From assembly GCF_003611035.1 (NCBI RefSeq), contig NZ_CP030033.1:3844001-3908000 (forward strand): a stretch of 64,000 nt of DNA. The letters run 5' to 3'. How positions within the stretch are numbered: position 1 is the stretch's first letter; each line of letters starts with the position of its first letter. Position numbers and translations under genes: made by a program. The stretch comes from Cryobacterium soli (GTDB taxonomy: Bacteria > Actinomycetota > Actinomycetes > Actinomycetales > Microbacteriaceae). The notes below the pieces were generated by a model. It ran no database searches and was not told where the DNA came from. It saw only the letters and a list, made by a program, of their open reading frames with translations. Positions 1 through 8,670 of the stretch are shown here, piece by piece.

Positions 1-79
1 ACGACTCGAACGTTCCGGTGCCCGCCCCCGAGCGATCCCGTCGCCGCCCCACACCTCCCACAGAAACAGAGACCCCCTC

Positions 80-991
80 ATGACCACTTCAGTTCTCGTC
101 GCCGGCGCCACCGGCGACCTCGGCCAGCGCATCGTGCGCGACCTACTCACCCACGACACCCGCATCCGCGTGCTCACCCGCCCGGGCAGTGGCACCGCCG
201 CCGCCCTCTACGGCGCCAACGACCGCATCGACATCGTCACCGCCGCGTACACCGACCCCGCCGCCCTCACCGCCGCCGTCTCCGGCACGGATGTGGTCGT
301 CTCGGCCGTGAGCGGCACCCGCCCGGTGATCGTCGACGCGCAGCGTGCCCTGCTCGCCGCGGCCGTCGCGGCCGGGGTGCCCCGCTTCATCCCCTCTGAT
401 TACTCGTCGGACTACCGCCAGATCGCGCTGGGCAGCAACCGCAACTTCGAGCTGCGCCGCGAGTTCGCCGCCGACCTCGATGCGGCCCCGATCCAGGTCA
501 CCTCCGTGCTCAACGGTGCCTTCGCCGACATGCTCACCGGCACCGCGCCGATGATCGCGTTCGGCCGCCACAAGGTCATGTACTGGTCCTCCGCCGACCA
601 GATCCTCGACTTCACCACCAAAGACGACGTCGCCCGGGTGGTCGCCCTCGTGGCCCTCGACGCCGACGCGCCCCGCGTCGTGGAGATCGCCGGCGACCGG
701 GTCACCGCCCGCGGCGTGGCCCAGACCATGTCGGAGCTGACCGGCACCCCGTTCAAGCTGCAGTTCGCCGGCACCACCGGCACCCTGTCGCTGCTCGCCA
801 AGGCCGTGCGCCGCTTCTCCAAGACCACGGATGCGCCCTTCCCCGTCTGGCAGGGCATGCAGTACTTCGTGAGCATGTTCAGCGGGCAAGCCCAGTTACA
901 CCACGTCGATAACGACCGGTACGGCGACCATGAGTGGACGACCGTGCGCGATGTTCTTGCCGCATACGTGGCCAGTCAGCCTGAGGTATAG
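80..991 (+). CDS. NmrA-like NAD(P)-binding oxidoreductase/epimerase-family protein
   Basis: A 303-residue member of the atypical short-chain dehydrogenase group that includes NmrA and isoflavone reductase-like proteins. The N-terminus has the Rossmann dinucleotide-binding signature GATGDLG (residues 9-15, GxxGxxG) directly after a first beta strand, and the length is normal for the family. A cytoplasmic NAD(P)-dependent reductase or redox sensor is expected; the substrate cannot be read from sequence. The ATG at 80 follows a C-rich leader with only a weak purine-rich site. Codon use is strongly GC-ending, like the right-hand chromosome and unlike the block that begins just after it, so it is probably the last host gene before the island. 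Confidence 0.85.
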   Translation: MTTSVLVAGATGDLGQRIVRDLLTHDTRIRVLTRPGSGTAAALYGANDRIDIVTAAYTDPAALTAAVSGTDVVVSAVSGTRPVIVDAQRALLAAAVAAGVPRFIPSDYSSDYRQIALGSNRNFELRREFAADLDAAPIQVTSVLNGAFADMLTGTAPMIAFGRHKVMYWSSADQILDFTTKDDVARVVALVALDADAPRVVEIAGDRVTARGVAQTMSELTGTPFKLQFAGTTGTLSLLAKAVRRFSKTTDAPFPVWQGMQYFVSMFSGQAQLHHVDNDRYGDHEWTTVRDVLAAYVASQPEV

Positions 992-1337
992 CGGGCAGCC
1001 GTCGAATCCGTGGAGTTGGCGTCGAATGTGACCTTGGAGAACTGATGGTCGACCCGGGCGAAACTGCCGAAGCGAAGGAGCATCTCCTCACCAGGAGCGA
1101 GGCCGTCGCTCTCCATGACGCAGACTCATGCGGCTCAGGCGCTGCGGGTGCTGCCGCGAATCGAAAAATCTAGCCTCACTTCCACCCAGGTGCAGCTCTG
1201 GACCGAAGCCTTCGCCACAGCCAGTGCCGTGCCTCTCAAGACGAAGGGGTGGCTCGCCACCGAGTTCTGGCCCCTTAGGAGCTGGTTCTCGAGCTCGTCG
1301 ATGTCGCTTTCATACTGCCGTCACCTCGATGATTGCG
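992..1337. other. Intergenic stretch at the left edge of the AT-richer island
   Basis: I see no convincing gene here. A 46-residue minus-strand frame (976-1116, ATG to TGA) and short frames on both strands have plausible composition but no recognisable homology, no good ribosome site and overlap one another. Composition changes here from very GC-rich to more AT-rich, so the island boundary probably lies in this stretch. I found no sequence resembling the missing second half of deoC. Confidence 0.4.
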
Positions 1338-2321
1338 TTAGAAAATTGAGTGGAGCGTCACGTAGGTGAGCAGGACCGCGCACAGCCCACCAAAAATGGA
1401 GAGACTATGTCCCCACCGAACATAGGTGTCTTGGTGTCGCTGGCCCTGGTAAGAGTCGGCAACGGCGTGTAGAAAGAATCCCACGAGAGAAACGGTGGCA
1501 GCCCACAATGCAAGACTCGCGGTGACTAGACCCGAAATATCAAGGCTGATCATCACATTTGTTGCGCCGACGAGGGCTAATAAGATGACAGCCGCGAGTA
1601 GCCAGAGCCTGTGCTTGAAGGCGAGGCGCTTAATCCCTGTGTATGGATACCTTCTCTGCAGAGTGAGACGATCCGTCTCGGACGCTACCACCTGACTTGG
1701 ATTCTGCGCGTCTCTGTTCGCGAAGTCAGGCGGTGTTGCTATCTCCGACCACGTAGACCCGAGCTTGTCCTCGTGCTTCAGGAAGAGGAGGTACTGCCGT
1801 GTGTGCAGACGAAGAACGAACGACTTCCACGCGCCGCCGTCGTCGATGCCTAGACTCTCGCCGTATGCGTTGCGAAACTGAATTACGTTTCCGACGATCT
1901 CATCGAGATTCCACGTAAGGAAGCCGGATTTCTTTGTCTCCCATTGCCATCTCCATGGTTCGCGATGGCGGCTCGACAGAGGCTTTCTGGCGTCGCGACT
2001 GATTTTTCTATCAACCTTCCTAGGGCTGTCCGGTTTGGCGTGCACTTGCGCCACATTGTCTACCCGTTCCACGCACCAATAAAGCTGAAAGTACGCGCGG
2101 ATCAATGTGGCCCTGTGCGAAACGTCGGGCACCGAACACGAATATAGGGCAGTGGCGATCGTGTCGCGTGCTTCGGCCACTTCGCCTGTTGTTAGCTCTC
2201 GGTGGATATCCGCAAGCGCTTTCTGCTTTTCTCGCTTGCGAGTGCCTAGCATGTAAAAGCCTGCGACGACGGCTATTGCGACCGGAGTTGCTGCTCCAAT
2301 CCATGAAACAACCTCGTCCAC
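1338..2321 (-). CDS. Four-transmembrane protein of unknown function (island orphan)
   Basis: A 327-residue protein I do not recognise. It has one hydrophobic segment near the N-terminus (about residues 7-25) followed by a basic stretch RKREKQK, a long soluble middle of about 200 residues, and three hydrophobic segments at the C-terminus (about 235-257, 265-290 and 307-327). This predicts an inner-membrane protein with a central cytoplasmic domain. The ATG at 2321 is followed at once by the first membrane helix, which supports the start. It lies alone and divergent from the defence operon, and its AT-richer codon use matches that operon. Membrane proteins of this plan can be effectors in defence islands, but nothing in the sequence proves that role. 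Confidence 0.65.
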   Translation of the reverse strand: MDEVVSWIGAATPVAIAVVAGFYMLGTRKREKQKALADIHRELTTGEVAEARDTIATALYSCSVPDVSHRATLIRAYFQLYWCVERVDNVAQVHAKPDSPRKVDRKISRDARKPLSSRHREPWRWQWETKKSGFLTWNLDEIVGNVIQFRNAYGESLGIDDGGAWKSFVLRLHTRQYLLFLKHEDKLGSTWSEIATPPDFANRDAQNPSQVVASETDRLTLQRRYPYTGIKRLAFKHRLWLLAAVILLALVGATNVMISLDISGLVTASLALWAATVSLVGFFLHAVADSYQGQRHQDTYVRWGHSLSIFGGLCAVLLTYVTLHSIF

Positions 2322-2865
2322 TGTTCCCCCTTGTTAGCACCCTGAACCTAGCAGGCTGTTGCGCGCCTTCGCGCCCAAGTCGAAGTGGCCCCGCGGTGCT
2401 CGTGAGGCTCGCAGGAAACATTGAAACGGACTCCCCTAAAGCGACGGTTTGGTGAAGAGACCGCCGACCATTCACGACTGCACGGGCACCGTCTGAGGAC
2501 AATCGCAATCGCGGCCGGGCGAAACGTGAAAGCTCAGTGAGCGCCCGCGTCTCAGGTGGGTCGACACGCGTAGGGCGCTGACCTCGGCATTGTGCTGGTT
2601 CGCTCCGGTAGCATCGGGAAGGCTGGCCTACTCGGGCCAAGCGAAGCAGACGGGGGCGTCGTGACCAAGCCGTGGCTATCCGCAGATGACTCTGCTGCCC
2701 GTAATGAAGCCCATAGTCGCACCGCCCGCACCTGTGTCGCCAAGAAAAGCCAACTAGTTCGGAGAAGCGCCCGCCGGCGCGAGTTCCAGACCGCCACGTC
2801 GGACGACTGGGTAGGCGCCGACTGCGCCACCAAGTCGGGCCGTGACGAGGCAGGGGTCTGACAGC
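2322..2865. other. Divergent intergenic region upstream of the defence operon
   Basis: About 540 bases between the divergent membrane-protein gene and the helicase gene. Short frames exist on both strands but overlap, lack ribosome sites and show no recognisable protein, so I call no gene. The region should contain the promoters of both flanking transcription units. The last bases carry AGGGG nine bases before the TTG at 2866, the likely ribosome site of the helicase. Confidence 0.4.
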
Positions 2866-5800
2866 TTGCGCATCATCAACAACGTTACCGATCTGCTCGG
2901 AGACGACCTCAAGGCCGAGATCACCTCGGCCTCCAAAGTTCGCATCGCCGCATCCACCTTCTCGATTTTCGCGTTCGAGGCGCTCCGCAAAGAACTTGAG
3001 CACGTATCTGAGTTGCAGTTCATTTTCACCTCGCCCTCCTTCGCGACGCAGGAAGTCACGGATAAACTGCGCAAAGACCGACGAGAGTTCTTCATCCCGG
3101 AGGGGAATGCAGAATCTAGCCTGTATGGCAGTGAGTTCGAGATAAGACTCCGCAACAAGCTCACCCAGCGCGCTATCGCCAAAGAGTGCGCCGATTGGGT
3201 GCGCCGCAAGGTGACCTTTAGATCCAACGCAACAGGAAACCCGATGCAGCCCTTCGCAGCGGTCGACGATGGTGCGGCGTACTTCCCGATCCAGGGTTTC
3301 ACAACGACCGATTTGGGGTACGAAAGTGGCCCCGCCGTCTCAAATGTTGTTACCAAGTTCGAAGGGCCGGCCGAGACACAGCAGTTCCTCGACTTGTTTG
3401 ACCAAATCTGGAACAACACCGGCCAAGTCCGCAACGTCACTCAAGCGGTCTACGAGCACATAGCGAGCGTGTACGCGGAGAACTCACCCGCGCGTATCTA
3501 TTTCCTAATTCTCTACAACGTGTTCGCTGATTTCCTTGAGGACATCAGCGAAGATGTATTGCCGAACGACCGTACTGGTTACCAGGAGACGAAAATTTGG
3601 CAGAGCCTCTACAACTTCCAGCGCGATGGCGCCACCGGCATCATCAACAAGCTAGAGACTTACAACGGTTGCATACTTGCCGACTCGGTGGGTCTTGGAA
3701 AGACTTTCACCGCATTGGCAGTGATCAAGTATTACGAGCTGCGCAACAAGTCGGTGCTGGTCCTTTGCCCAAAGAAGCTTGCCGAGAACTGGACCAACTA
3801 CAACGCCAACCTCACCACCAACGTTTTCGCGTCCGATCGATTCAACTACGACGTCCTGGCTCACACAGACCTGTCGCGTACGAGCGGCGAGTCGCTTGGC
3901 TTGCGATTGGATCGAGTCAATTGGGGCAACTACGACCTAGTTGTGATCGATGAATCGCACAACTTCCGAAATGCCGACTACGCCGAGGAGAAGGAATCGC
4001 GTTACCAGCGCCTCATGAGGAAAGTCATGCGCGAGGGCGTAAAGACGAAGGTGCTGATGCTCTCGGCAACTCCGGTGAACAACCGGTTTAACGATCTGAA
4101 GAACCAGCTCCAGCTCGCCTACGAGGGTGAGTCGGAGAACCTAGCTCAGCACCTTAATCTGTCCACAACCGTGGAGAAGGTCTTCTCTGACGCACAGCGG
4201 GTATTCAACGAGTGGTCAAAGCTGGGACCCGAGCAGCGTACGGCCGATCGCATCCTTCAGATGCTCGACTTCGACTTCTTCGAACTACTTGACGCAGTTA
4301 CCATCGCTCGCTCCCGCAAGCACATCCAAGCGTTCTACGACACATCCGAGATCGGCGCGTTCCCGGAGCGCCGCCCTCCGTTGTCGATCCGTGAACCGCT
4401 CACTGATCTACCAGATGTCCCGGGGTTCAACGAGATTTTCGCGCAGCTGCAAGAACTCACGCTAGCCGTCTACACGCCGCTGGCGTATGTGTTCCCGAGC
4501 AGGCTTTTCAAATACGAGGACCTCTACAACGTCACTACCGGAAACGCCCGGTCCAACCTCGGACAGGCCGGCCGCGAGCAGGGTCTCAAGAAGCTCATGA
4601 CGGTTAACCTGCTCAAACGGTTGGAAAGCTCAGTCGAGGCCTTCCGTCTGACGCTCGTGAAGATTGAGCAGGCGGTGGATACAAAGCTCCGGCGTTTGTC
4701 GGCTCACAACGGTCACTTGACCGATGACCTCGATCTGACTGACTTCGATTTTGATGTCGACGATGAAGATGACGCCAATATTGAAGCGATTTCTTTCGGT
4801 GAGAAGATCAAGATCGACCTCAACGACATTGACATCGAATCCTGGCAACGCGACCTCTGGAATGACCGGGAGACGCTTCGAGAGCTGCTCGATGAGATGC
4901 GCAAGGTCACCCCAGACAACGACCGCAAGCTCAGCAAGCTCAAGCAGCTCATTGAGAACAAGGCGCGTCAGCCAATCAACGATGGCAACCGCAAAGTCCT
5001 AGTGTTCTCGGCGTTCGCTGACACCGCCAACTATCTCTATCGCGAGCTTGCCGACGTGCTCGTTGCAGTAGGGCTGGAGGCGGCCGTTATTACAGGTGGC
5101 AGCCATGGGGCAAAGACCACGCTCGGAACCGGGTTCGACTTCCAGCAGGTCATGGCGATGTTTTCACCACGATCGAAACAGCGACACCTAACCATGCAAG
5201 ACGAGACTCGTGACCTCGACGTGCTCATTGGCACCGACGTGATCAGCGAGGGCCAGAACCTCCAGGACTGCGACTACCTGATCAACTACGACATCCACTG
5301 GAACCCGGTCCGTATTATCCAACGCTTCGGCCGCATTGATCGCATCGGTTCTCACAATGCTCAGATACAGCTCGTGAATTTCTGGCCCGACATCTCCCTC
5401 GATGAATACATCAATCTCAAGGAGCGCGTCGAGAACCGCATGGTGATCGCAGACCTCGCCAGCACCGCAGATGACAATCTTCTCACCCTCGAAAACCCCG
5501 ATGCGGCGTTCCGTAGAGAGCAGCTCCGCAAACTCCAAGACGACGTCATCGAGCTGGAGGACGTGCGAGCCGGGGTCTCCATTACGGACCTTGGGCTAAA
5601 CGACTTTCGAATGGATCTGCTCGGCTACGTCAAGGTATATGGTGACCTCGCCACGGCTCCCAAAGGACTACACGCCGTCGTGCCGGCCGACCCGGGTGCA
5701 GGTCTCGTGCCGGGGGTGATCTTCGCGCTGCGCAACGTAAACGCCGATGAGAAATTCAACCGAGGCAACCGACTCCACCCGCACTACCTTGTCTACCTCG

Positions 5801-6138
5801 ATGATCAGGGACAAGTTGTCGCCGACCACACGGAAGCCAAGCACCTACTTGATCTGATCCGGGCAGGGTGCCGCCCCTTCGATGAGCCCGTCGCCGGCGT
5901 TGTTCAAACCTTCAACGTCGCGACTGGCGAGGGCTCCCAAATGGGGCAGTACTCTTATCTGCTCACCAAGGCGATCCATTCGATGATCGACGTTACCGAG
6001 GAACGCGATATCGATAGCCTCTTTACCGGAGGTCAAACCTCGGCCCTGACCCAAACGATCACGGGACTCGATGACTTCGAATTGACGGCGTTTGTCGTTG
6101 TCGTCGACCCCGTCCAAGCGATGGAAGTCAATGGTTGA
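2866..6138 (+). CDS. SNF2-family helicase with N-terminal PLD-like domain
   Basis: About 1090 residues. Numbering from an upstream in-frame GTG at 2842, the N-terminal 160 residues resemble phospholipase D-like modules of SNF2-type defence helicases. Helicase motif I (GLGKT) falls near 283-287, the DESH box near 369-372, SATP near 407-410, TDVISEGQNLQ near 797 and QRFGRIDRIGS near 826, so both RecA lobes look intact. I prefer TTG at 2866 because AGGGG lies nine bases upstream and the protein then starts RIINN, as relatives commonly do. It should be an ATP-dependent DNA translocase. Its stop overlaps the DUF4391 gene start, and Mod and Res follow with almost no gaps, so all four are probably one operon and one defence complex. 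Confidence 0.88.
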   Translation: MRIINNVTDLLGDDLKAEITSASKVRIAASTFSIFAFEALRKELEHVSELQFIFTSPSFATQEVTDKLRKDRREFFIPEGNAESSLYGSEFEIRLRNKLTQRAIAKECADWVRRKVTFRSNATGNPMQPFAAVDDGAAYFPIQGFTTTDLGYESGPAVSNVVTKFEGPAETQQFLDLFDQIWNNTGQVRNVTQAVYEHIASVYAENSPARIYFLILYNVFADFLEDISEDVLPNDRTGYQETKIWQSLYNFQRDGATGIINKLETYNGCILADSVGLGKTFTALAVIKYYELRNKSVLVLCPKKLAENWTNYNANLTTNVFASDRFNYDVLAHTDLSRTSGESLGLRLDRVNWGNYDLVVIDESHNFRNADYAEEKESRYQRLMRKVMREGVKTKVLMLSATPVNNRFNDLKNQLQLAYEGESENLAQHLNLSTTVEKVFSDAQRVFNEWSKLGPEQRTADRILQMLDFDFFELLDAVTIARSRKHIQAFYDTSEIGAFPERRPPLSIREPLTDLPDVPGFNEIFAQLQELTLAVYTPLAYVFPSRLFKYEDLYNVTTGNARSNLGQAGREQGLKKLMTVNLLKRLESSVEAFRLTLVKIEQAVDTKLRRLSAHNGHLTDDLDLTDFDFDVDDEDDANIEAISFGEKIKIDLNDIDIESWQRDLWNDRETLRELLDEMRKVTPDNDRKLSKLKQLIENKARQPINDGNRKVLVFSAFADTANYLYRELADVLVAVGLEAAVITGGSHGAKTTLGTGFDFQQVMAMFSPRSKQRHLTMQDETRDLDVLIGTDVISEGQNLQDCDYLINYDIHWNPVRIIQRFGRIDRIGSHNAQIQLVNFWPDISLDEYINLKERVENRMVIADLASTADDNLLTLENPDAAFRREQLRKLQDDVIELEDVRAGVSITDLGLNDFRMDLLGYVKVYGDLATAPKGLHAVVPADPGAGLVPGVIFALRNVNADEKFNRGNRLHPHYLVYLDDQGQVVADHTEAKHLLDLIRAGCRPFDEPVAGVVQTFNVATGEGSQMGQYSYLLTKAIHSMIDVTEERDIDSLFTGGQTSALTQTITGLDDFELTAFVVVVDPVQAMEVNG

Positions 6139-6796
6139 TCTGCTGTATAGGTGGCCTGCCGCAGCCAAATTCGGCGGCCGTGTGCCCAAGGACAAGTTCT
6201 ACGAGTACGGCAATGTGAGCTCCGCTGTGCGTGAGAAATTCGTGTCCGAGGTTCAGCGCATTACCTGGGCCTACAAGCTTGCCGAATCTACTATCAACCT
6301 CCACGGCAGCACGAGCGTGCCTGAGTTACAGGTCTTTCAAATTGACACCAAGATCGGCGATGTCGCCGATCAGGTCCTGTCCGCGATCGACAGGGCGATT
6401 CAATACCCGATTATCTTCGAGATCACGCGAGCAACCTCCGGGGAACGGCAGGTCCGGATGGTCGCAGCATACAAGCAGCTCAGCGCGGGTGCTTTGAAAC
6501 TTAGCGCCTACTACTCGACCGGTTGGCACCCCGCCGATGCAGAACGGCAGTCGCTCCCTGCAGCAATTAGCTTGCCTGCCCTTTACTCGGCGATCCTGGT
6601 GTCGCTGACGCCGGTGACGGTACGGCACGATGAGGAGATGCCAGAGCTGGCCAACAGGCTGGTAACCGTGCGGAAGCTCGAACGCGAGATCACCGTCCTA
6701 GAGCGCAAGCTCCGAACCGAGCCGCAGCTCAACCGCAAAATTGAGCTGCGCCGCGCCCTCAAAACTAGACAACAAGAACTCGAACAGCAGAGGTAA
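6131..6796 (+). CDS. DUF4391 domain protein
   Basis: A 221-residue protein matching the DUF4391 family, which is usually found between a helicase and a type III-like methyltransferase. The ATG at 6131 lies inside the end of the helicase gene (an overlap of eight bases), giving translational coupling, and the protein then begins MVDLLYRWP with the PAAAKFGG stretch typical of the family. The N-terminal 150 residues look like a compact alpha/beta domain; the last 60 are highly charged and predicted helical or coiled coil (ELEREITVLERKLRTEP region). Its biochemical role is unknown; the coiled-coil tail and fixed gene order suggest it bridges the helicase to Mod or Res. The function is inference, the family assignment is fairly firm. 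Confidence 0.8.
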   Translation: MVDLLYRWPAAAKFGGRVPKDKFYEYGNVSSAVREKFVSEVQRITWAYKLAESTINLHGSTSVPELQVFQIDTKIGDVADQVLSAIDRAIQYPIIFEITRATSGERQVRMVAAYKQLSAGALKLSAYYSTGWHPADAERQSLPAAISLPALYSAILVSLTPVTVRHDEEMPELANRLVTVRKLEREITVLERKLRTEPQLNRKIELRRALKTRQQELEQQR

Positions 6797-6799
6797 CCC

Positions 6800-8665
6800 G
6801 TGGAGAAACTACGCATGACGTCGGCAGACTTGACCGACGCCAATATCGACAGGCTCGCCGTCCTGTTCCCGACCGTCGTGACTGAGTCGATTGACGCTGA
6901 CGGTAACGTCCAGATGGCCGTCGATTTTGATCTGTTGCGCCAGGAGCTCTCCGACCACGTTGTTGAGGGGCCTCAGGAGCGTTATCGGCTCGATTGGCCG
7001 GGCAAGCGAGCAGCCGCGTTCGCTGCCAACGCGCCCATCGCCAAGACTCTACGTCCGGCCCGTGAGGAGTCCGTCGACTTCGACTCCACTAAGAATCTGT
7101 TCATTGAGGGTGACAATCTGGATGTGCTCAAGCTGCTCCAGGAGTCTTACCTCGGCAAGGTCAAGTTAATCTACATCGACCCGCCATACAACACTGGACG
7201 CGACTTCATATACGACGACGATTTCGCGGAGACAACAAGTGAATATCTCCTTCGTTCTGGCCAAGCAGACGAAGAAGGACAAAGACTGGTTGCGCTGACC
7301 GACAGCGATGGTAGATATCACTCTGACTGGCTGAGCATGATGTATCCCCGGCTCAAGCTCGCGCGCAATCTGCTTCGCGAAGACGGTGTCATTTTCATCT
7401 CGATCGACGATCACGAAGTCGACAATCTGCGAAAGGTCTGCGCGGAAGTGTTCGGAGCACAAAACTTCGTGGCACAAATCATCTGGCAGAAAGTTTTCTC
7501 TCCAAAGAACTCAGCGCAGTGGTTCTCAGAGGACCACGACTACATTCTGGTGTTCTCCAGAGACAAGTCTCGGTGGGTGCCCAACTCGCTCCCAAGAACC
7601 GACGAGATGGACGCCCGGTATAAGAATCCTGACGAGGACCACAGAGGGCCATGGACCTCGTCAGACCTTGCTGCTCGCAACGCCTACGCTGCCGGACTGT
7701 ATCCGATCACGACGCCAAGCGGACGGGTCATTGATGGTCCTCCACGCGGACGATACTGGGGTATCTCGGCGGCACGGTTCAAAGAACTTGATGCTGATGG
7801 TCGCATTTGGTGGGGCGAGGCAGAAGACAATATGCCGCGATTGAAGCGGTTCCTTTCAGAGATGTCGGGCGGACGTACCCCGCAGACTCTCTGGCCCTAC
7901 TCTGAGGTTGGGCATACTCAAGAAGCCAAGAAGACGCTTCTCAAGTATGTGCCGTTTGAGCACACGGAGAATGTGCTGAACTCGGTGAAGCCCGTCCGAC
8001 TGATCCAGCGCATCCTTCAACTTGCTACGTCACCTGACACGCACGATATCGTTCTCGACTTCTTCAATGGCAGCGGCACAACACCTCACGCTGTATTCGC
8101 TCAGAACGCTGCAGATGGAGGGAACCGCCGATTCATCTCTGTGCAGATCGATGAGCCGCTTCCGGTTCCTGAGCCTACGTTCAACTCGATTCTCGGGATG
8201 AGTCTTGAACGTATCAAGAACGTCGCTGCTGAACTCGCCACGGGGATTTCCGTCGGTGACCTCGGGTACCGATTGGCACGTGTGGACACGACGAACATGG
8301 CAGATGTATTGCGCGTGCCTGATGACACGAACCAGCTCGCGCTCGACTCGCTTGAGGGCAGCATAAAGCCAGGTCGCCGTGGCGAGGATTTGTTGTTCCA
8401 AGTTTTGCTGGACTGGGGCCTTGAGCTCACGGCGCCCATAAGCGTCGAGCAGATTGAGCGGAACGAGGTGTTCGTCGTCGAGGATGGTGCCCTGATCGCC
8501 TGCTTCGACGAGCAGGTCAGTCCAGGGGTCGTTCATTCGATCGCGAAGCGTCAGCCGCTGCGCGCTGTGTTTCGCGATTCCGGCTTCGCCTCGGATGACG
8601 CGCGGATCAACGCGGAGCAGGTCTTCCGTGAGGTGTCTCCGGCGACCGACGTGAAGGCGATCTGA
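6800..8665 (+). CDS. Type III-like site-specific DNA methyltransferase (Mod)
   Basis: A 621-residue beta-class amino-methyltransferase. The catalytic motif IV DPPY is at residues 127-130 within IYIDPPYNTG; a target-recognition region of about 250 residues follows; the AdoMet-binding motif I (DFFNGSGTT) is near residues 419-427, giving the order expected of the beta class. DPPY enzymes of this type usually make N6-methyladenine. Together with Res just downstream it should form a Mod-Res pair whose methylation protects host sites. The start is GTG at 6800, three bases after DUF4391; ATG at 6815 behind GGAGAAA is an equally good alternative. All core motifs are intact. Confidence 0.9.
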   Translation: MEKLRMTSADLTDANIDRLAVLFPTVVTESIDADGNVQMAVDFDLLRQELSDHVVEGPQERYRLDWPGKRAAAFAANAPIAKTLRPAREESVDFDSTKNLFIEGDNLDVLKLLQESYLGKVKLIYIDPPYNTGRDFIYDDDFAETTSEYLLRSGQADEEGQRLVALTDSDGRYHSDWLSMMYPRLKLARNLLREDGVIFISIDDHEVDNLRKVCAEVFGAQNFVAQIIWQKVFSPKNSAQWFSEDHDYILVFSRDKSRWVPNSLPRTDEMDARYKNPDEDHRGPWTSSDLAARNAYAAGLYPITTPSGRVIDGPPRGRYWGISAARFKELDADGRIWWGEAEDNMPRLKRFLSEMSGGRTPQTLWPYSEVGHTQEAKKTLLKYVPFEHTENVLNSVKPVRLIQRILQLATSPDTHDIVLDFFNGSGTTPHAVFAQNAADGGNRRFISVQIDEPLPVPEPTFNSILGMSLERIKNVAAELATGISVGDLGYRLARVDTTNMADVLRVPDDTNQLALDSLEGSIKPGRRGEDLLFQVLLDWGLELTAPISVEQIERNEVFVVEDGALIACFDEQVSPGVVHSIAKRQPLRAVFRDSGFASDDARINAEQVFREVSPATDVKAI

Positions 8666-8670
8666 TCGGG

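Noticed and set aside
992..1337. Several short frames, including a 46-codon minus-strand and an 84-codon plus-strand frame
   Set aside because: They overlap each other, lack ribosome sites and match nothing; too weak to call.
2552..2861. 89-93 codon frames on both strands before the helicase gene
   Set aside because: Mutually overlapping, no ribosome site, arginine/serine-rich translation typical of chance frames.
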